Virus record (IMG/VR): IMGVR_UViG_3300031565_000279
Location: 1 to 27,989 of that record
Strand: one strand, 5' to 3'
Source: a virus
Length of the DNA: 27,989 nt
Numbering within the stretch: the stretch's first letter is position 1; each line of letters begins with the position of its first letter. The notes below the pieces were generated by a model, which searched no databases, was not told the origin of the DNA, and was given only the letters and a program-made list of their open reading frames with translations. The position numbers and the translations under genes were made by a program. Shown here in pieces: positions 7,503-14,890 of the stretch.

Positions 7503-7928
7503 ATGGCTGCTGGGGCTTGGGTATTCACGGACACGACGAGGTCGAAGTTTCTCACGGGACAGTTCGCTCTCGCCGACAGCTACAAGATGGCGCTGTTCAC
7601 GAGTGGTTCTGACCTCACCGTCGCTTCCACGGCATTCGCAAGCGTTACGTCCGAGGTTGGCATCACCAACACCGGCTATACCGCTGGTGGCATTGCCGTC
7701 GCGCTGACCCAGTCGGGCACGACAACCGTCACGGTTATCATGACCACCGCTCCGGTTTGGACGGCTGGTACTGCGAACCTGACTGCGAAGTGGGCCGCGA
7801 TCTACGAGGTCAGCGGCGACGTGGTGTGCTTTGCCCTTCTTGAATCCGGTGGTGCAGACGTGACCGCCACGAGCGGGAACACCTACACGGTCGGATCTGA
7901 CGGCGGGACAGTCTTCACTCTTGCGTGA
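7503..7928 (+). CDS. Putative virion structural protein (141 aa)
   Basis: A 141-residue protein starting at ATG 7503 with TAGGAG at 7492-7497 and a 5-base spacer. It begins AAGAWVFTDTTRSKFLTG and is rich in Thr, Ala, Gly and Val with beta-strand periodicity; only the segment around YKMALFT and KWAAIYEVSGDVVCFALLES is hydrophobic enough to form a core. This pattern is familiar from small phage structural proteins annotated as putative fibre or decoration proteins, but I cannot name a family. No membrane anchor or export signal. The abundance of Ser/Thr makes it one possible glycan acceptor; that is inference only. Confidence 0.7.
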   Translation: MAAGAWVFTDTTRSKFLTGQFALADSYKMALFTSGSDLTVASTAFASVTSEVGITNTGYTAGGIAVALTQSGTTTVTVIMTTAPVWTAGTANLTAKWAAIYEVSGDVVCFALLESGGADVTATSGNTYTVGSDGGTVFTLA

Positions 7929-7935
7929 TTCATAG

Positions 7936-7949
7936 CCCTGTCACCAGGG
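7936..7949 (+). other. Small stem-loop after the 141-residue gene
   Basis: CCCTG (7936-7940) pairs with CAGGG (7945-7949) around a TCAC loop, eight bases after the stop codon of the 141-residue gene. Together with the larger hairpin at 7996-8023 it fills the 113-base gap. No U-tract follows it. Confidence 0.4.
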
Positions 7950-7995
7950 GTACGTTTCATGCCCTCAGAGCTGTTTTCCTATCAATTGCATATAG

Positions 7996-8023
7996 AAGCT
8001 AGGCCCTACGTGGGGCCTAGCTT
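7996..8023 (+). terminator. Terminator-like hairpin, 11-bp perfect stem
   Basis: AAGCTAGGCCC (7996-8006) is perfectly complementary to GGGCCTAGCTT (8013-8023) with a 6-base loop TACGTG, followed by only three T (8022-8024 counting the stem's last two) and then GCC. The stem strength fits an intrinsic terminator, but the short U-tract makes partial termination or RNA processing more likely. It separates the small virion genes from the cysteine-rich gene. Confidence 0.5.
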
Positions 8024-8041
8024 TGCCATGAGGTCTACCTG

Positions 8042-8299
8042 GTGGCAACGTGCATGGCGACAACCGGCCACTGCTGCTGGCTCCACGGCGTCTGTCCGTT
8101 CCTTCGGGACGATGGGGCAGACGATGCGCGGCGTTGGGTCTGTACCTTCCGCGAGCGACTCGGCTCATGGGCAGCGGTCCACGCCGATCCCGAGTACCTG
8201 TCCACAGCCGGGCCGATCATGTACGGCCTGACCGGCGTCTACTGCGGCGACTGGCCGCGACCCGGTGAGACGTGCAACGAGTGCGGGGTGACCGGCTGA
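8042..8299 (+). CDS. Cysteine-rich miniprotein (85 aa), unknown function
   Basis: An 85-residue protein from GTG 8042, with GAGG (8030-8033) eight bases upstream; ATG 8054 is an alternative. It contains eight cysteines at 4, 11, 12, 18, 34, 68, 78 and 81, arranged as HCC-x5-C near the N-terminus and C-x9-C-x2-C at the C-terminus (ETCNECGVTG), plus several Trp. The spacing could bind Zn or form disulfides. It stops one base before the repeat-protein gene, so the two are probably co-translated. The region is clearly richer in G+C than its surroundings. I do not recognise a named family; small conserved actinophage proteins of this look exist, to my recollection. Confidence 0.68.
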   Translation: MATCMATTGHCCWLHGVCPFLRDDGADDARRWVCTFRERLGSWAAVHADPEYLSTAGPIMYGLTGVYCGDWPRPGETCNECGVTG

Positions 8300-8300
8300 C

Positions 8301-10694
8301 ATGGTTGCCCTGACTCCCCTCACCGTCGGCAATGCGAACACCCCGAGCGGATGGACGAGCGCGCCCAACGGTGCGTTGGGCGACAACAGCGACGCCACGT
8401 ACGGGTACTACGCCACCACGGGCGACGCGCAGGTCGATCAGGGCTGGCTGCTCGCGGACACCGACGCCGACCTCGGGACGATGGACACGCTGTCTGTCGT
8501 CCTGCGGTACGGCTGGTCGGCCACGCCGGGCAACGACATCTGGCAACTGGCAGCCGCGCCTGGCACCGCTGGCCTCCAGTGCCGGATCATCAGCGGCGCG
8601 ACGATCCTCGCGGCGGCCGACGCGGGCGGGGCGTTCGCCACCATCGTCGCCGCCCCGGCCAGCGACGCGACCATCCGCAACTCGGCCGCCTACGTGTTCA
8701 GCACCAGCGGCTACCTCAACATGACGGCGAACAAGGCGCTCTGGGACGCCGCGGTCGTCGAGATCCGCATCTCCCGGGACAGGGTCAAGGGCGGCTCGAC
8801 CGAGGAGCAGAGGGTCTACGAGGCCGACTTCACCGGCACGTATACCCTAAGCGCCACGCCCGTTCTCACCCAGCCGACCGCCGCGTCGCTGACGTTGACG
8901 GGTGCCACGCCTTCCGTTGCTGCGGTCGGCACAGCCAGCCGCCAGCCAACTGCTGCCAGCCTGGGTCTGACCGGCGCTACTCCTGCGGTCGTGGTCACGG
9001 ACAACGTTGTTTCGTTCCCGACCGCTGCTGGTCTGGCGCTGACCGGGGCAACGCCTGCTGTCGTCGCTATCGGAACGCAATCCCGCCAGCCAGACGCTGG
9101 GTCGCTGACACTGACCGGTGCGACACCGTCTGTCCTGGCTCCGTGCAGCAGCCTGCCAGATTCCGTAGGCATGACCCTGACCGGTTCTGCACCGTCGGTC
9201 ATCGCTATCGGAACGGCAGCTCCACAGCCATCAGCAGCCTCCATATCGATTACTGGTGCTGTACCAGCGGTCAACATCAGCGCGAGCGTCTGGTCTCAGC
9301 CAACCGCAGCCAGTCTCTCGGTAACCGGCGCAGTTCCTGATGTTGTTGCCAGTGGCGCAGTCCTGTCACAGCCCACGGCAGGTGCGCTGACGCTTACGGG
9401 TGTTGCCCCTGCTGTAGAAGCCATCGGTACAGCATCTCGGCAGCCCACTTCCGCCAGCATGGAGCTGACGGGTACGGCACCAGACGTGGCCGTATCCGAT
9501 AACACTTGGTCGATTCCGGTCGCTGCAAGCCTGGTGTTGTCTGGGCTTGTCCCTGCTGTTCTGACGCCCGTTCTCACCCAGCCGATTGCTGAATCTCTTG
9601 TCCTGTCAGGTCTTGTTCCTGACGTTGCGACTCCGATCTTGTCCCAGCCTTCCGAGGCATCGATCACCCTGGCAGGTGAGATTCCATCGGTTGTCGCTAT
9701 CGGGACGGCCCACCCGCAGCCAGACAATGCTGCGCTGACCCTGACGGGTGCCATACCCAATGTCAGTACGTCAGCAGCTATTGCACCGCAGCCGGTAGCT
9801 GCAAGCCTGATCGTCACCGGTGAAGTACCGGTGGTAGAGGCAGTTGGCACCGCGCTGTCACAGCCGACTGCCGAGGGGTTGGTTCTCACCGGAGATACGC
9901 CTTCGGTTGAAGCGTTCGGACTTCAGAACCGCCAGCCGACGGCAGCTTCTCTCACGATCGAGGGCGAGGTTCCTGCTGTCGTAGCGGTCGGAACAGCCAG
10001 CCGACAGCCAACTGCTGCCAGCCTGACCACAACCGGGTTCGCGCCTGACGTTGTTGCTGTCGGTACGGCGCTCGTTGAACCTAATGCTGCTGCCCTGGTT
10101 CTGACGGGCGCTGTCCCATCGATGGGTGCCGGTCTAAGCGTTGAGCCGACTGCCGCATCCCTGACCTTGACCGGTGCAACTCCGTCGGTCGTCGCCATAG
10201 GGACTGCACATCCTCAGCCGGGATTGCTGCCCATCTCAATGGTCGGGATGGCCCCCGATGTTCTGGTATCGGTCAGAGTCGTTTCTCTACCAACGGAAGC
10301 GTCGATAATTCTGACTCCAGGAACACCTGAAGTCTATGTCTCGGATCCAACGGTCAGCCTCCCGCTGGCAGGTTCGCTATCGCTGACAGCGTTCGCTCCC
10401 GATGTTGTTCTCAGCGACAACATCTGGTCTGTTCCTGGATCTGCTTCCCTATCTTTGGTCGGAGCTACGCCAGATGTAGAAATTCCTGTCTGGGCAATTC
10501 CAGCTCCGATAGGGCTCACCCTTACCGGATACCCGCCAATTGTCTATACGGTTCCGAGGCTTGCTAGCACTGCCGGGGTAATGACACAAAGATCTGGTGT
10601 AACCGGGTCGCTTACGGAACGAAGTGGGATAACAGGGTCGATGACCAAGCGACCTAATGTCGCCGGTAGCATGAGCGACAGGAGTATCAGATGA
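8301..10694 (+). CDS. Long repeat-containing putative virion fibre/adhesin protein (797 aa)
   Basis: Three parts are visible. Residues 1-190 form a Gly/Ala/Asp-rich beta domain with high G+C coding. Residues ~190-754 are 24 tandem copies of a 22-24 residue unit, consensus QPTAASLTLTGATPSVVAIG, with the Pro at position 2-3, the L-x-L-x-G core and the P-x-V being the most constant. The last ~40 residues are four basic 10-residue units around GSMTxR. It has no signal peptide, membrane segment or catalytic motif. The unit length and alternating hydrophobics suggest two beta strands per copy stacking into a long rod (inference). Position between sugar genes and capsid genes suggests a head fibre or surface decoration. 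Its stop overlaps the next start (ATGA). Real gene; family not recognised. Confidence 0.85.
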   Translation: MVALTPLTVGNANTPSGWTSAPNGALGDNSDATYGYYATTGDAQVDQGWLLADTDADLGTMDTLSVVLRYGWSATPGNDIWQLAAAPGTAGLQCRIISGATILAAADAGGAFATIVAAPASDATIRNSAAYVFSTSGYLNMTANKALWDAAVVEIRISRDRVKGGSTEEQRVYEADFTGTYTLSATPVLTQPTAASLTLTGATPSVAAVGTASRQPTAASLGLTGATPAVVVTDNVVSFPTAAGLALTGATPAVVAIGTQSRQPDAGSLTLTGATPSVLAPCSSLPDSVGMTLTGSAPSVIAIGTAAPQPSAASISITGAVPAVNISASVWSQPTAASLSVTGAVPDVVASGAVLSQPTAGALTLTGVAPAVEAIGTASRQPTSASMELTGTAPDVAVSDNTWSIPVAASLVLSGLVPAVLTPVLTQPIAESLVLSGLVPDVATPILSQPSEASITLAGEIPSVVAIGTAHPQPDNAALTLTGAIPNVSTSAAIAPQPVAASLIVTGEVPVVEAVGTALSQPTAEGLVLTGDTPSVEAFGLQNRQPTAASLTIEGEVPAVVAVGTASRQPTAASLTTTGFAPDVVAVGTALVEPNAAALVLTGAVPSMGAGLSVEPTAASLTLTGATPSVVAIGTAHPQPGLLPISMVGMAPDVLVSVRVVSLPTEASIILTPGTPEVYVSDPTVSLPLAGSLSLTAFAPDVVLSDNIWSVPGSASLSLVGATPDVEIPVWAIPAPIGLTLTGYPPIVYTVPRLASTAGVMTQRSGVTGSLTERSGITGSMTKRPNVAGSMSDRSIR
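8874..10562 (+). repeat. 24 tandem ~72-bp protein-coding repeats
   Basis: The repeat block of the 797-residue gene. Most units are 24 codons, some 22-23. Copy 1 (8874-8918) and copy 19 (10146-10190) encode the same 15 residues, PTAASLTLTGATPSV, yet differ by synonymous bases in 10 of 15 codons. The repeats are therefore old at the DNA level and held together by protein-level selection, not recent slippage. Confidence 0.85.
10575..10691 (+). repeat. Four 30-bp coding repeats (GSMTxR units)
   Basis: The C-terminus of the repeat protein is four ~10-residue units: GVMTQRSGVT, GSLTERSGIT, GSMTKRPNVA, GSMSDRSIR. Each ends a strand-like hydrophobic pair with a turn and carries one Arg at a fixed place. 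Distinct in length and composition from the 24-residue units before it. Confidence 0.7.
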
Positions 10695-11050
10695 GCGACT
10701 TTACGATCACCAGGGGCGACGACCCCATCTTCGATCTTGTGTTGGCGACAGCTAGCGGAGCGGCTGACCTAGCAGGCGTTGATCTCTGGTTTACCGCCAA
10801 GGAAAACGCATACGACGCTGATATCGACTCCGTCATCCAGAAGACGATCGGGAGCGGTATTACTGTCGTAAATGAGTCCGAAGGCATCGTGACCATTGAA
10901 ATCTCCCATGCGGATACTCAAAGTATTCGTGCCAGGTATCTGGGAATTGCACTGCCCTGGGATGTTCAGCTCAGGGATGCAATTGGGAATATTCAGACCG
11001 TGGCAACTGGGACGCTAACAATCGACCCGGATATCACTCATTCAACGTGA
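10691..11050 (+). CDS. BppU-like N-terminal (Ig-like) domain protein (119 aa)
   Basis: A 119-residue protein whose ATG overlaps the repeat-protein stop (ATGA), with AGGAG at 10680-10684 and a 6-base spacer. The pattern FTITRGDDPIFDL, then DLAGVDLWFTAKE, then a late LPWDVQLRDAIGNIQTVATG, matches the small Ig-like domain found at the start of lactococcal-phage baseplate upper proteins (BppU) and in many stand-alone phage structural proteins. Such domains attach receptor-binding or fibre parts to the virion. Here it is stand-alone and coupled to the repeat protein, so it may be its partner or attachment piece (inference). Domain recognition is fairly secure; its location on the virion is not. 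Confidence 0.78.
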   Translation: MSDFTITRGDDPIFDLVLATASGAADLAGVDLWFTAKENAYDADIDSVIQKTIGSGITVVNESEGIVTIEISHADTQSIRARYLGIALPWDVQLRDAIGNIQTVATGTLTIDPDITHST

Positions 11051-11101
11051 TGATCTTGCATTACTGGTCATCAGTGTCGTAATCTCATCTCAATCAGGAA
11101 T

Positions 11102-11183
11102 GGGCTGCACAAGCCCGACAGGTCGATTGGCGACCGTTATTCGATCGTCTGACCGACCCTGAAGCCTAAGAGTCCTCTGACTC
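11102..11183 (+). other. Cluster of three small stem-loops before the GT4 gene
   Basis: The 170-base gap 11051-11220 has no convincing gene. It contains GGGCT/AGCCC (11102-11106 with 11112-11116), GGTCG/CGACC (11121-11125 with 11131-11135) and GAGTC/GACTC (11170-11174 with 11179-11183), each with a 4-5 base loop. Stems are only 5 pairs, so each alone is weak; their succession resembles the other structured gaps in this region. No reliable promoter was found. Confidence 0.4.
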
Positions 11184-11220
11184 ATGGCATCTCCAATTTT
11201 CCACCCAACAGGGGAGAACC

Positions 11221-12498
11221 ATGGGCCGGAGGGTCTTGTTTATTTCCGACGCTGGATGCCACACGGGCTTCGGCCGCGTGACGCATTCCATCGGGGACAG
11301 GTTGGTCGAGAAGTTCGGCCACGAGATCAACGTTCTTGCGATCAACCATCGAGGAGATCCATGGGACACGCCCATGAATCTGTGGCCTGCATCTCTTCGT
11401 GCGCAAGGCGACATCTATGGCTTCGCACGCGTCATCGAGCTGCTCGAAAAGACGATGCCCGAAGTGGTCGTTATGGTCAACGACCAGGAGGTCATCCTCC
11501 GGTACCTGTTCCAGAACAAGTTCGACCGGGAGAAGATTCTCCTCAGCTTTGCTCCGATCCTGACCTATGCGCCCGTTGACGGGATCAACAGTCCTCCGGT
11601 CTGGGAGATCCTTGGCGAATACGTCACCCGCGTGGCGATGACCAAGTTCGGTCAGGAAGCTCTCCCCGGCAGCGAGATGATCTACCACGGTGTTGACACC
11701 TCGGTGTACTACCCGGTATCGGACAAGGCCCCGATCACAACGAGCGGCGGGGAGATCATCACCAGCAAGCGGGATGCCAAGCGCGCCCTCGGCTATGACC
11801 CTGATGGGTTTCTGGTCGTGCGCGTGGACCGGAACAGTTCCAGGAAGAACTTTCCGGATACCTGGAAGGCTCTCGTTCCTGTCATCAGGAACCATAGGGA
11901 CATCCAGGTCCATTTCCATTGCCAGGCCAGGGGTGACTACTTCACCTTCCCCAACATCCTTGCTCGTGAGCCTGATGTGGCGAACCACTTCTTCTTCCCT
12001 GATGAACGAACTCACAACACGTTCATGGGGTGGCCCGACAACGACCTGGCCGTTCTCTACAACGCAGCGGACGTGTTCGTGTCCACGACGTGGTCCGAGG
12101 GATTCGGTCTGACAATTGCCGAGGCCATGGCCTGCGGAGTTCCTGTCATCGCTCAGGATTGTTCAGCGATAACAGAAGTCGTTGGTCCAGGCGGCGTCCT
12201 GGTCCAGCCTTTGACAACCATCGTGGCCCCGACTGGTCAGGATCAATGGATCCCTGACGTTCCCGCGTTCAGCGCGGCCATCGAGAAGATCTACCAATCA
12301 AAAGGTGCGCGCCGCGACCTTGGCCGAAAGGCCCGTGAACACGTCGAGGCGAATTTCTCCTGGGATACAGCCGCAAGCCAGTTCAACGACTTGATCGAGC
12401 GGTTGGCTTCTACACCCAGGAAAGGAAAGGAACCAGATGCCGGAGCAGAAGCAGCCCCAGTTCAAGATCGTGACGGGGGCTCTGAAGGCCGTCGATAG
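11221..12498 (+). CDS. Glycosyltransferase family 4 (GT-B fold)
   Basis: A 425-residue retaining GT-B transferase, with GGGGAG (11211-11216) four bases before the ATG. The N-terminal Rossmann half opens with RRVLFISDAGCHTGFGRVTHS, the typical Gly-rich acceptor-side loop. The C-terminal half has FLVVRVDRNSSRKN (residues 197-210) with the Arg/Lys that contact the donor diphosphate, and EGFGLTIAEAMACGVPVI (293-310), the E-x7-E donor-sugar motif. It would transfer an activated hexose in the cytoplasm. It lies between the fibre-like genes and the capsid genes and its last 62 bases overlap the protease gene; the final ~25 residues (Gly/Asp/Arg-rich) lie in that overlap and are probably non-essential. 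It is the fourth transferase of the region, from a different fold class. Confidence 0.92.
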   Translation: MGRRVLFISDAGCHTGFGRVTHSIGDRLVEKFGHEINVLAINHRGDPWDTPMNLWPASLRAQGDIYGFARVIELLEKTMPEVVVMVNDQEVILRYLFQNKFDREKILLSFAPILTYAPVDGINSPPVWEILGEYVTRVAMTKFGQEALPGSEMIYHGVDTSVYYPVSDKAPITTSGGEIITSKRDAKRALGYDPDGFLVVRVDRNSSRKNFPDTWKALVPVIRNHRDIQVHFHCQARGDYFTFPNILAREPDVANHFFFPDERTHNTFMGWPDNDLAVLYNAADVFVSTTWSEGFGLTIAEAMACGVPVIAQDCSAITEVVGPGGVLVQPLTTIVAPTGQDQWIPDVPAFSAAIEKIYQSKGARRDLGRKAREHVEANFSWDTAASQFNDLIERLASTPRKGKEPDAGAEAAPVQDRDGGSEGRR

Positions 12499-13549
12499 CC
12501 CTGACGGCAGACGAGTCCTTCACTGCACCGCCTCGTCCTCGATCACGGATCGTCATGGTGACGAGATCACCGAAGAGTGCATCCGGGACATGAGCAAGCA
12601 GGCCGTTGAGAAGAGCATGACGATCTTCCTCAACCACCACTACATCGTCCCGGAAGATGTCATCGCGAAGACATATGCAGCTCAGGTCCTGAATCGCGTC
12701 AAGACCAGCGAGGATATCCAGATCTGGGATCTGGATATCGATATCGAGATGGTCAATTCCAACCCCCGCGCCGACAAGACCTGGGACCTCCTCAAGGGGG
12801 ACATGGTCAAGCTCGGCGTTTCGATCGGCGCGATGATCGAAGACTGGGAATACATCGACAAGGATGCTGGTTTCTGGGGTGGCCTTCGGATCAAGAAGGT
12901 CGATCTCCTGGAAGCTTCCATCGTCGGCATCCCTGCTAACCAGCGAAGCTGGGTCCAGAACGCTGTGAAGGCGATCAAGTCCTTCACTACCTCGGCAGAG
13001 ACCGAGGAGAACGAGGAGACCTCTGATATGCCGCCTGAGATCATGACCCTTGGCGAGAACGGCCCTGAGACCGTGATCGCACCTATTGCTCCTACTGCGG
13101 ACACCGAGTCCGCTGCTGAGGAAACGCCCGAGATCACACCGGAATCCGTTGAGGCTGCTGCCGATCCGGAGACCCCGGAGGTTGTTCCCGAGTCCGAAGA
13201 GACGCTCCAGGAGCTTCCCGCCATCGAGGCGGCGCTTGAGGGGGAGTCCGAGACAGAAGACGACAGCGAAGATGCTGGCGAGGTCAGTGATTCTGACATC
13301 GTCCTTGCGCTCACCTTGACGATCGATGATCTAAAGGACCAGCTCAAGAACGCGATGGCCGAGATCGAGACCCTCCGCGTGCAGAACTCTGAGCTGACGG
13401 ATTACGTCAAGGACGCCGACGCGATCCTTACGACTGTGGCGAAGACGCCTGTCGGTAGAAAGACTTCCATCGCACGCACGGTTGACACCTTCCACAACAA
13501 GGTTGTCGAGATGTACGGCGAGGAAGCCGCCAAGTACCTGGAGATCTAA
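12437..13549 (+). CDS. Prohead protease with fused scaffold domain (HK97 U35-like)
   Basis: A 370-residue protein with two parts. Residues ~8-180 match the HK97-type prohead protease: TASSSITDRHGDEI near the start, NHH (66-68) with the candidate catalytic His, KLGVSIGA (125-132) with the candidate Ser129, and LLEASIVGIPAN (157-168). Residues ~185-280 are a very acidic Glu/Pro/Thr linker, and ~285-335 a coiled coil (LTIDDLKDQLKNAMAEIETL), as expected of a scaffolding domain. It would template prohead assembly, then cut scaffold and capsid N-termini. An AAGGAAAGGAA ribosome site precedes ATG 12437, inside the GT4 gene. Protease-scaffold fusions of this kind are known in siphoviruses. Confidence 0.9.
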   Translation: MPEQKQPQFKIVTGALKAVDSPDGRRVLHCTASSSITDRHGDEITEECIRDMSKQAVEKSMTIFLNHHYIVPEDVIAKTYAAQVLNRVKTSEDIQIWDLDIDIEMVNSNPRADKTWDLLKGDMVKLGVSIGAMIEDWEYIDKDAGFWGGLRIKKVDLLEASIVGIPANQRSWVQNAVKAIKSFTTSAETEENEETSDMPPEIMTLGENGPETVIAPIAPTADTESAAEETPEITPESVEAAADPETPEVVPESEETLQELPAIEAALEGESETEDDSEDAGEVSDSDIVLALTLTIDDLKDQLKNAMAEIETLRVQNSELTDYVKDADAILTTVAKTPVGRKTSIARTVDTFHNKVVEMYGEEAAKYLEI

Positions 13550-13554
13550 CCAAT

Positions 13555-14814
13555 ATGGACAAACTTCTTCTTGCCCGCGTGAAGGCGGCGCTGGAGGAGC
13601 ACGGTCCTGCCATGGAGCGCGCAGTCGAGATTCCCACCTCGGCTTCGGTGGAGCCTGATTCCCGTGAGAAGACCTATCTCACGCGGGCAGACGCTGCCAT
13701 TCTCCGTGCGGGCCTCCGCAAGCTCCCCTCCAGTGTCATCTGGGGCATGCTCAACGATCAGCTCGACAACATCGATACCGGCATCCCGTTCGGCTCCTGG
13801 GCCGCAGCGGGCGGTCGCCCGATGGGTGACGCGCTGAGCACCAACCCGCAGCTCCGCAAGACCCTCGACACGACCGGCGCAACTGCCCTCATCCGGCAGG
13901 ACCTTGAGCCGCTCCTGTACGAGATCTACGTGCGCGAGTTCCCGGCTTGGGATGACTTCATGAAGGAGCCGTCCAACGGTCTCGTTCATGCGTACAACCG
14001 CCAGACCAGCTACGGCGATGCCCAGTTCATGACAGAACTCGGGACCGTCGTTGACGACGTGGGCGTGTACGAGCGGAAGACCACCCCGATCTCGGTCATC
14101 GCGACCCGGCGTGGTATCACGCTCAAGAGCCAGTTCGCTACCCTTCAGGGCGGCGCAGGCTTCAACCCGGAGCAGCTTGAGCTGCGCAACGGCCTCCGGG
14201 CCATCGCGCACAAGATGCAGAAGACCATCTTCCAGGGCAACGCCACCGCTTCGGGTGGCCTGACCTCGAACGAGGATGGCCCCTACGACGTGAACAGCTT
14301 CGACGGCCTCCGCCGGACGCTTTCCACCAACGTCGAGGACATCGATCCGACGGGTTCGCCTGCTGACGACATTCGCGAGGGCATCGGTGCTGTCGCGCGT
14401 GACGTGATGAACACCGGCGGGCGGCTCAACAAGCTGTACGTCAACCCCGATGTCAAGCACCTCTGGGACATCGCCCAGGATGCCAACGTTCGCTACATCT
14501 CCACGGGTGGCGTGAGCGTCGGAATGCAGGTGAACGGGGTCAACACTCCGTTCGGCGATATGCCTCTGAACGTGATCCCCGGTGACTCCATCGGGTCCTA
14601 CACGTACAGCGGCGAGACCGTCAGCGACATCTATCTCATGGACATGGAAACTGTCTCGGTGCCGTACCTCGGCTCTGAGGGTGTGACCGTCCTCGATATC
14701 CCCACGGGTATCGGTGGCCAGCTCACGCACCAGTTCATCATGTTCGGGATGTGGGGCTTCGCGGTCAAGGTCGAGGTCTTCAACGGGAAGGTCCGCGTCC
14801 AGACCGTCGCGTAA
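13555..14814 (+). CDS. Major capsid protein (HK97 fold)
   Basis: A 419-residue protein directly after the protease-scaffold gene and followed by a strong hairpin, as expected for the most abundant head protein. The N-terminal ~110 residues are helical and charged and are the likely delta-domain removed by the protease. The body contains P-domain and E-loop-like segments, for example GVYERKTTPISVIATRRGIT and the C-terminal SVPYLGSEGVTVLDIPTG followed by QLTHQFIMFGMWGFAVK. Codon use is strongly biased to C/G-ending codons compared with neighbours, consistent with high expression. No obvious crosslinking Lys-Asn pair can be assigned. HK97 fold is inferred from context and pattern. Confidence 0.9.
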   Translation: MDKLLLARVKAALEEHGPAMERAVEIPTSASVEPDSREKTYLTRADAAILRAGLRKLPSSVIWGMLNDQLDNIDTGIPFGSWAAAGGRPMGDALSTNPQLRKTLDTTGATALIRQDLEPLLYEIYVREFPAWDDFMKEPSNGLVHAYNRQTSYGDAQFMTELGTVVDDVGVYERKTTPISVIATRRGITLKSQFATLQGGAGFNPEQLELRNGLRAIAHKMQKTIFQGNATASGGLTSNEDGPYDVNSFDGLRRTLSTNVEDIDPTGSPADDIREGIGAVARDVMNTGGRLNKLYVNPDVKHLWDIAQDANVRYISTGGVSVGMQVNGVNTPFGDMPLNVIPGDSIGSYTYSGETVSDIYLMDMETVSVPYLGSEGVTVLDIPTGIGGQLTHQFIMFGMWGFAVKVEVFNGKVRVQTVA

Positions 14815-14834
14815 GCGATTCCCCTAGCGGCTGC

Positions 14835-14869
14835 GGAAGGCTCAGGGACCCCTTTCCCCTGAGCCTTCC
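14835..14869 (+). terminator. 13-bp perfect hairpin after the capsid gene
   Basis: GGAAGGCTCAGGG (14835-14847) is fully complementary to CCCTGAGCCTTCC (14857-14869) with a 9-base loop. It begins 20 bases after the capsid stop. The downstream bases are CCCGCG, not a T-run, so it may reduce read-through or protect the capsid mRNA 3' end rather than terminate fully. Confidence 0.6.
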
Positions 14870-14890
14870 CCCGCGCTCCTGGAGGCTGCG

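Noticed and set aside
8874-10562. CRISPR-like direct repeats
   Set aside because: The ~72-bp units are in-frame coding repeats without conserved DNA repeat and unique spacers.
11056-11085. Possible promoter TTGCAT-18-TAATCT before the GT4 gene
   Set aside because: The -10 element matches poorly and the spacer is long; not supportable from sequence alone.
13546-14730. 394-codon open frame on the minus strand opposite the capsid gene
   Set aside because: It mirrors the strongly G/C-ending codons of the capsid gene; the product (His/Asp/Arg/Val-rich, no motifs) has no ribosome site or neighbours on that strand.
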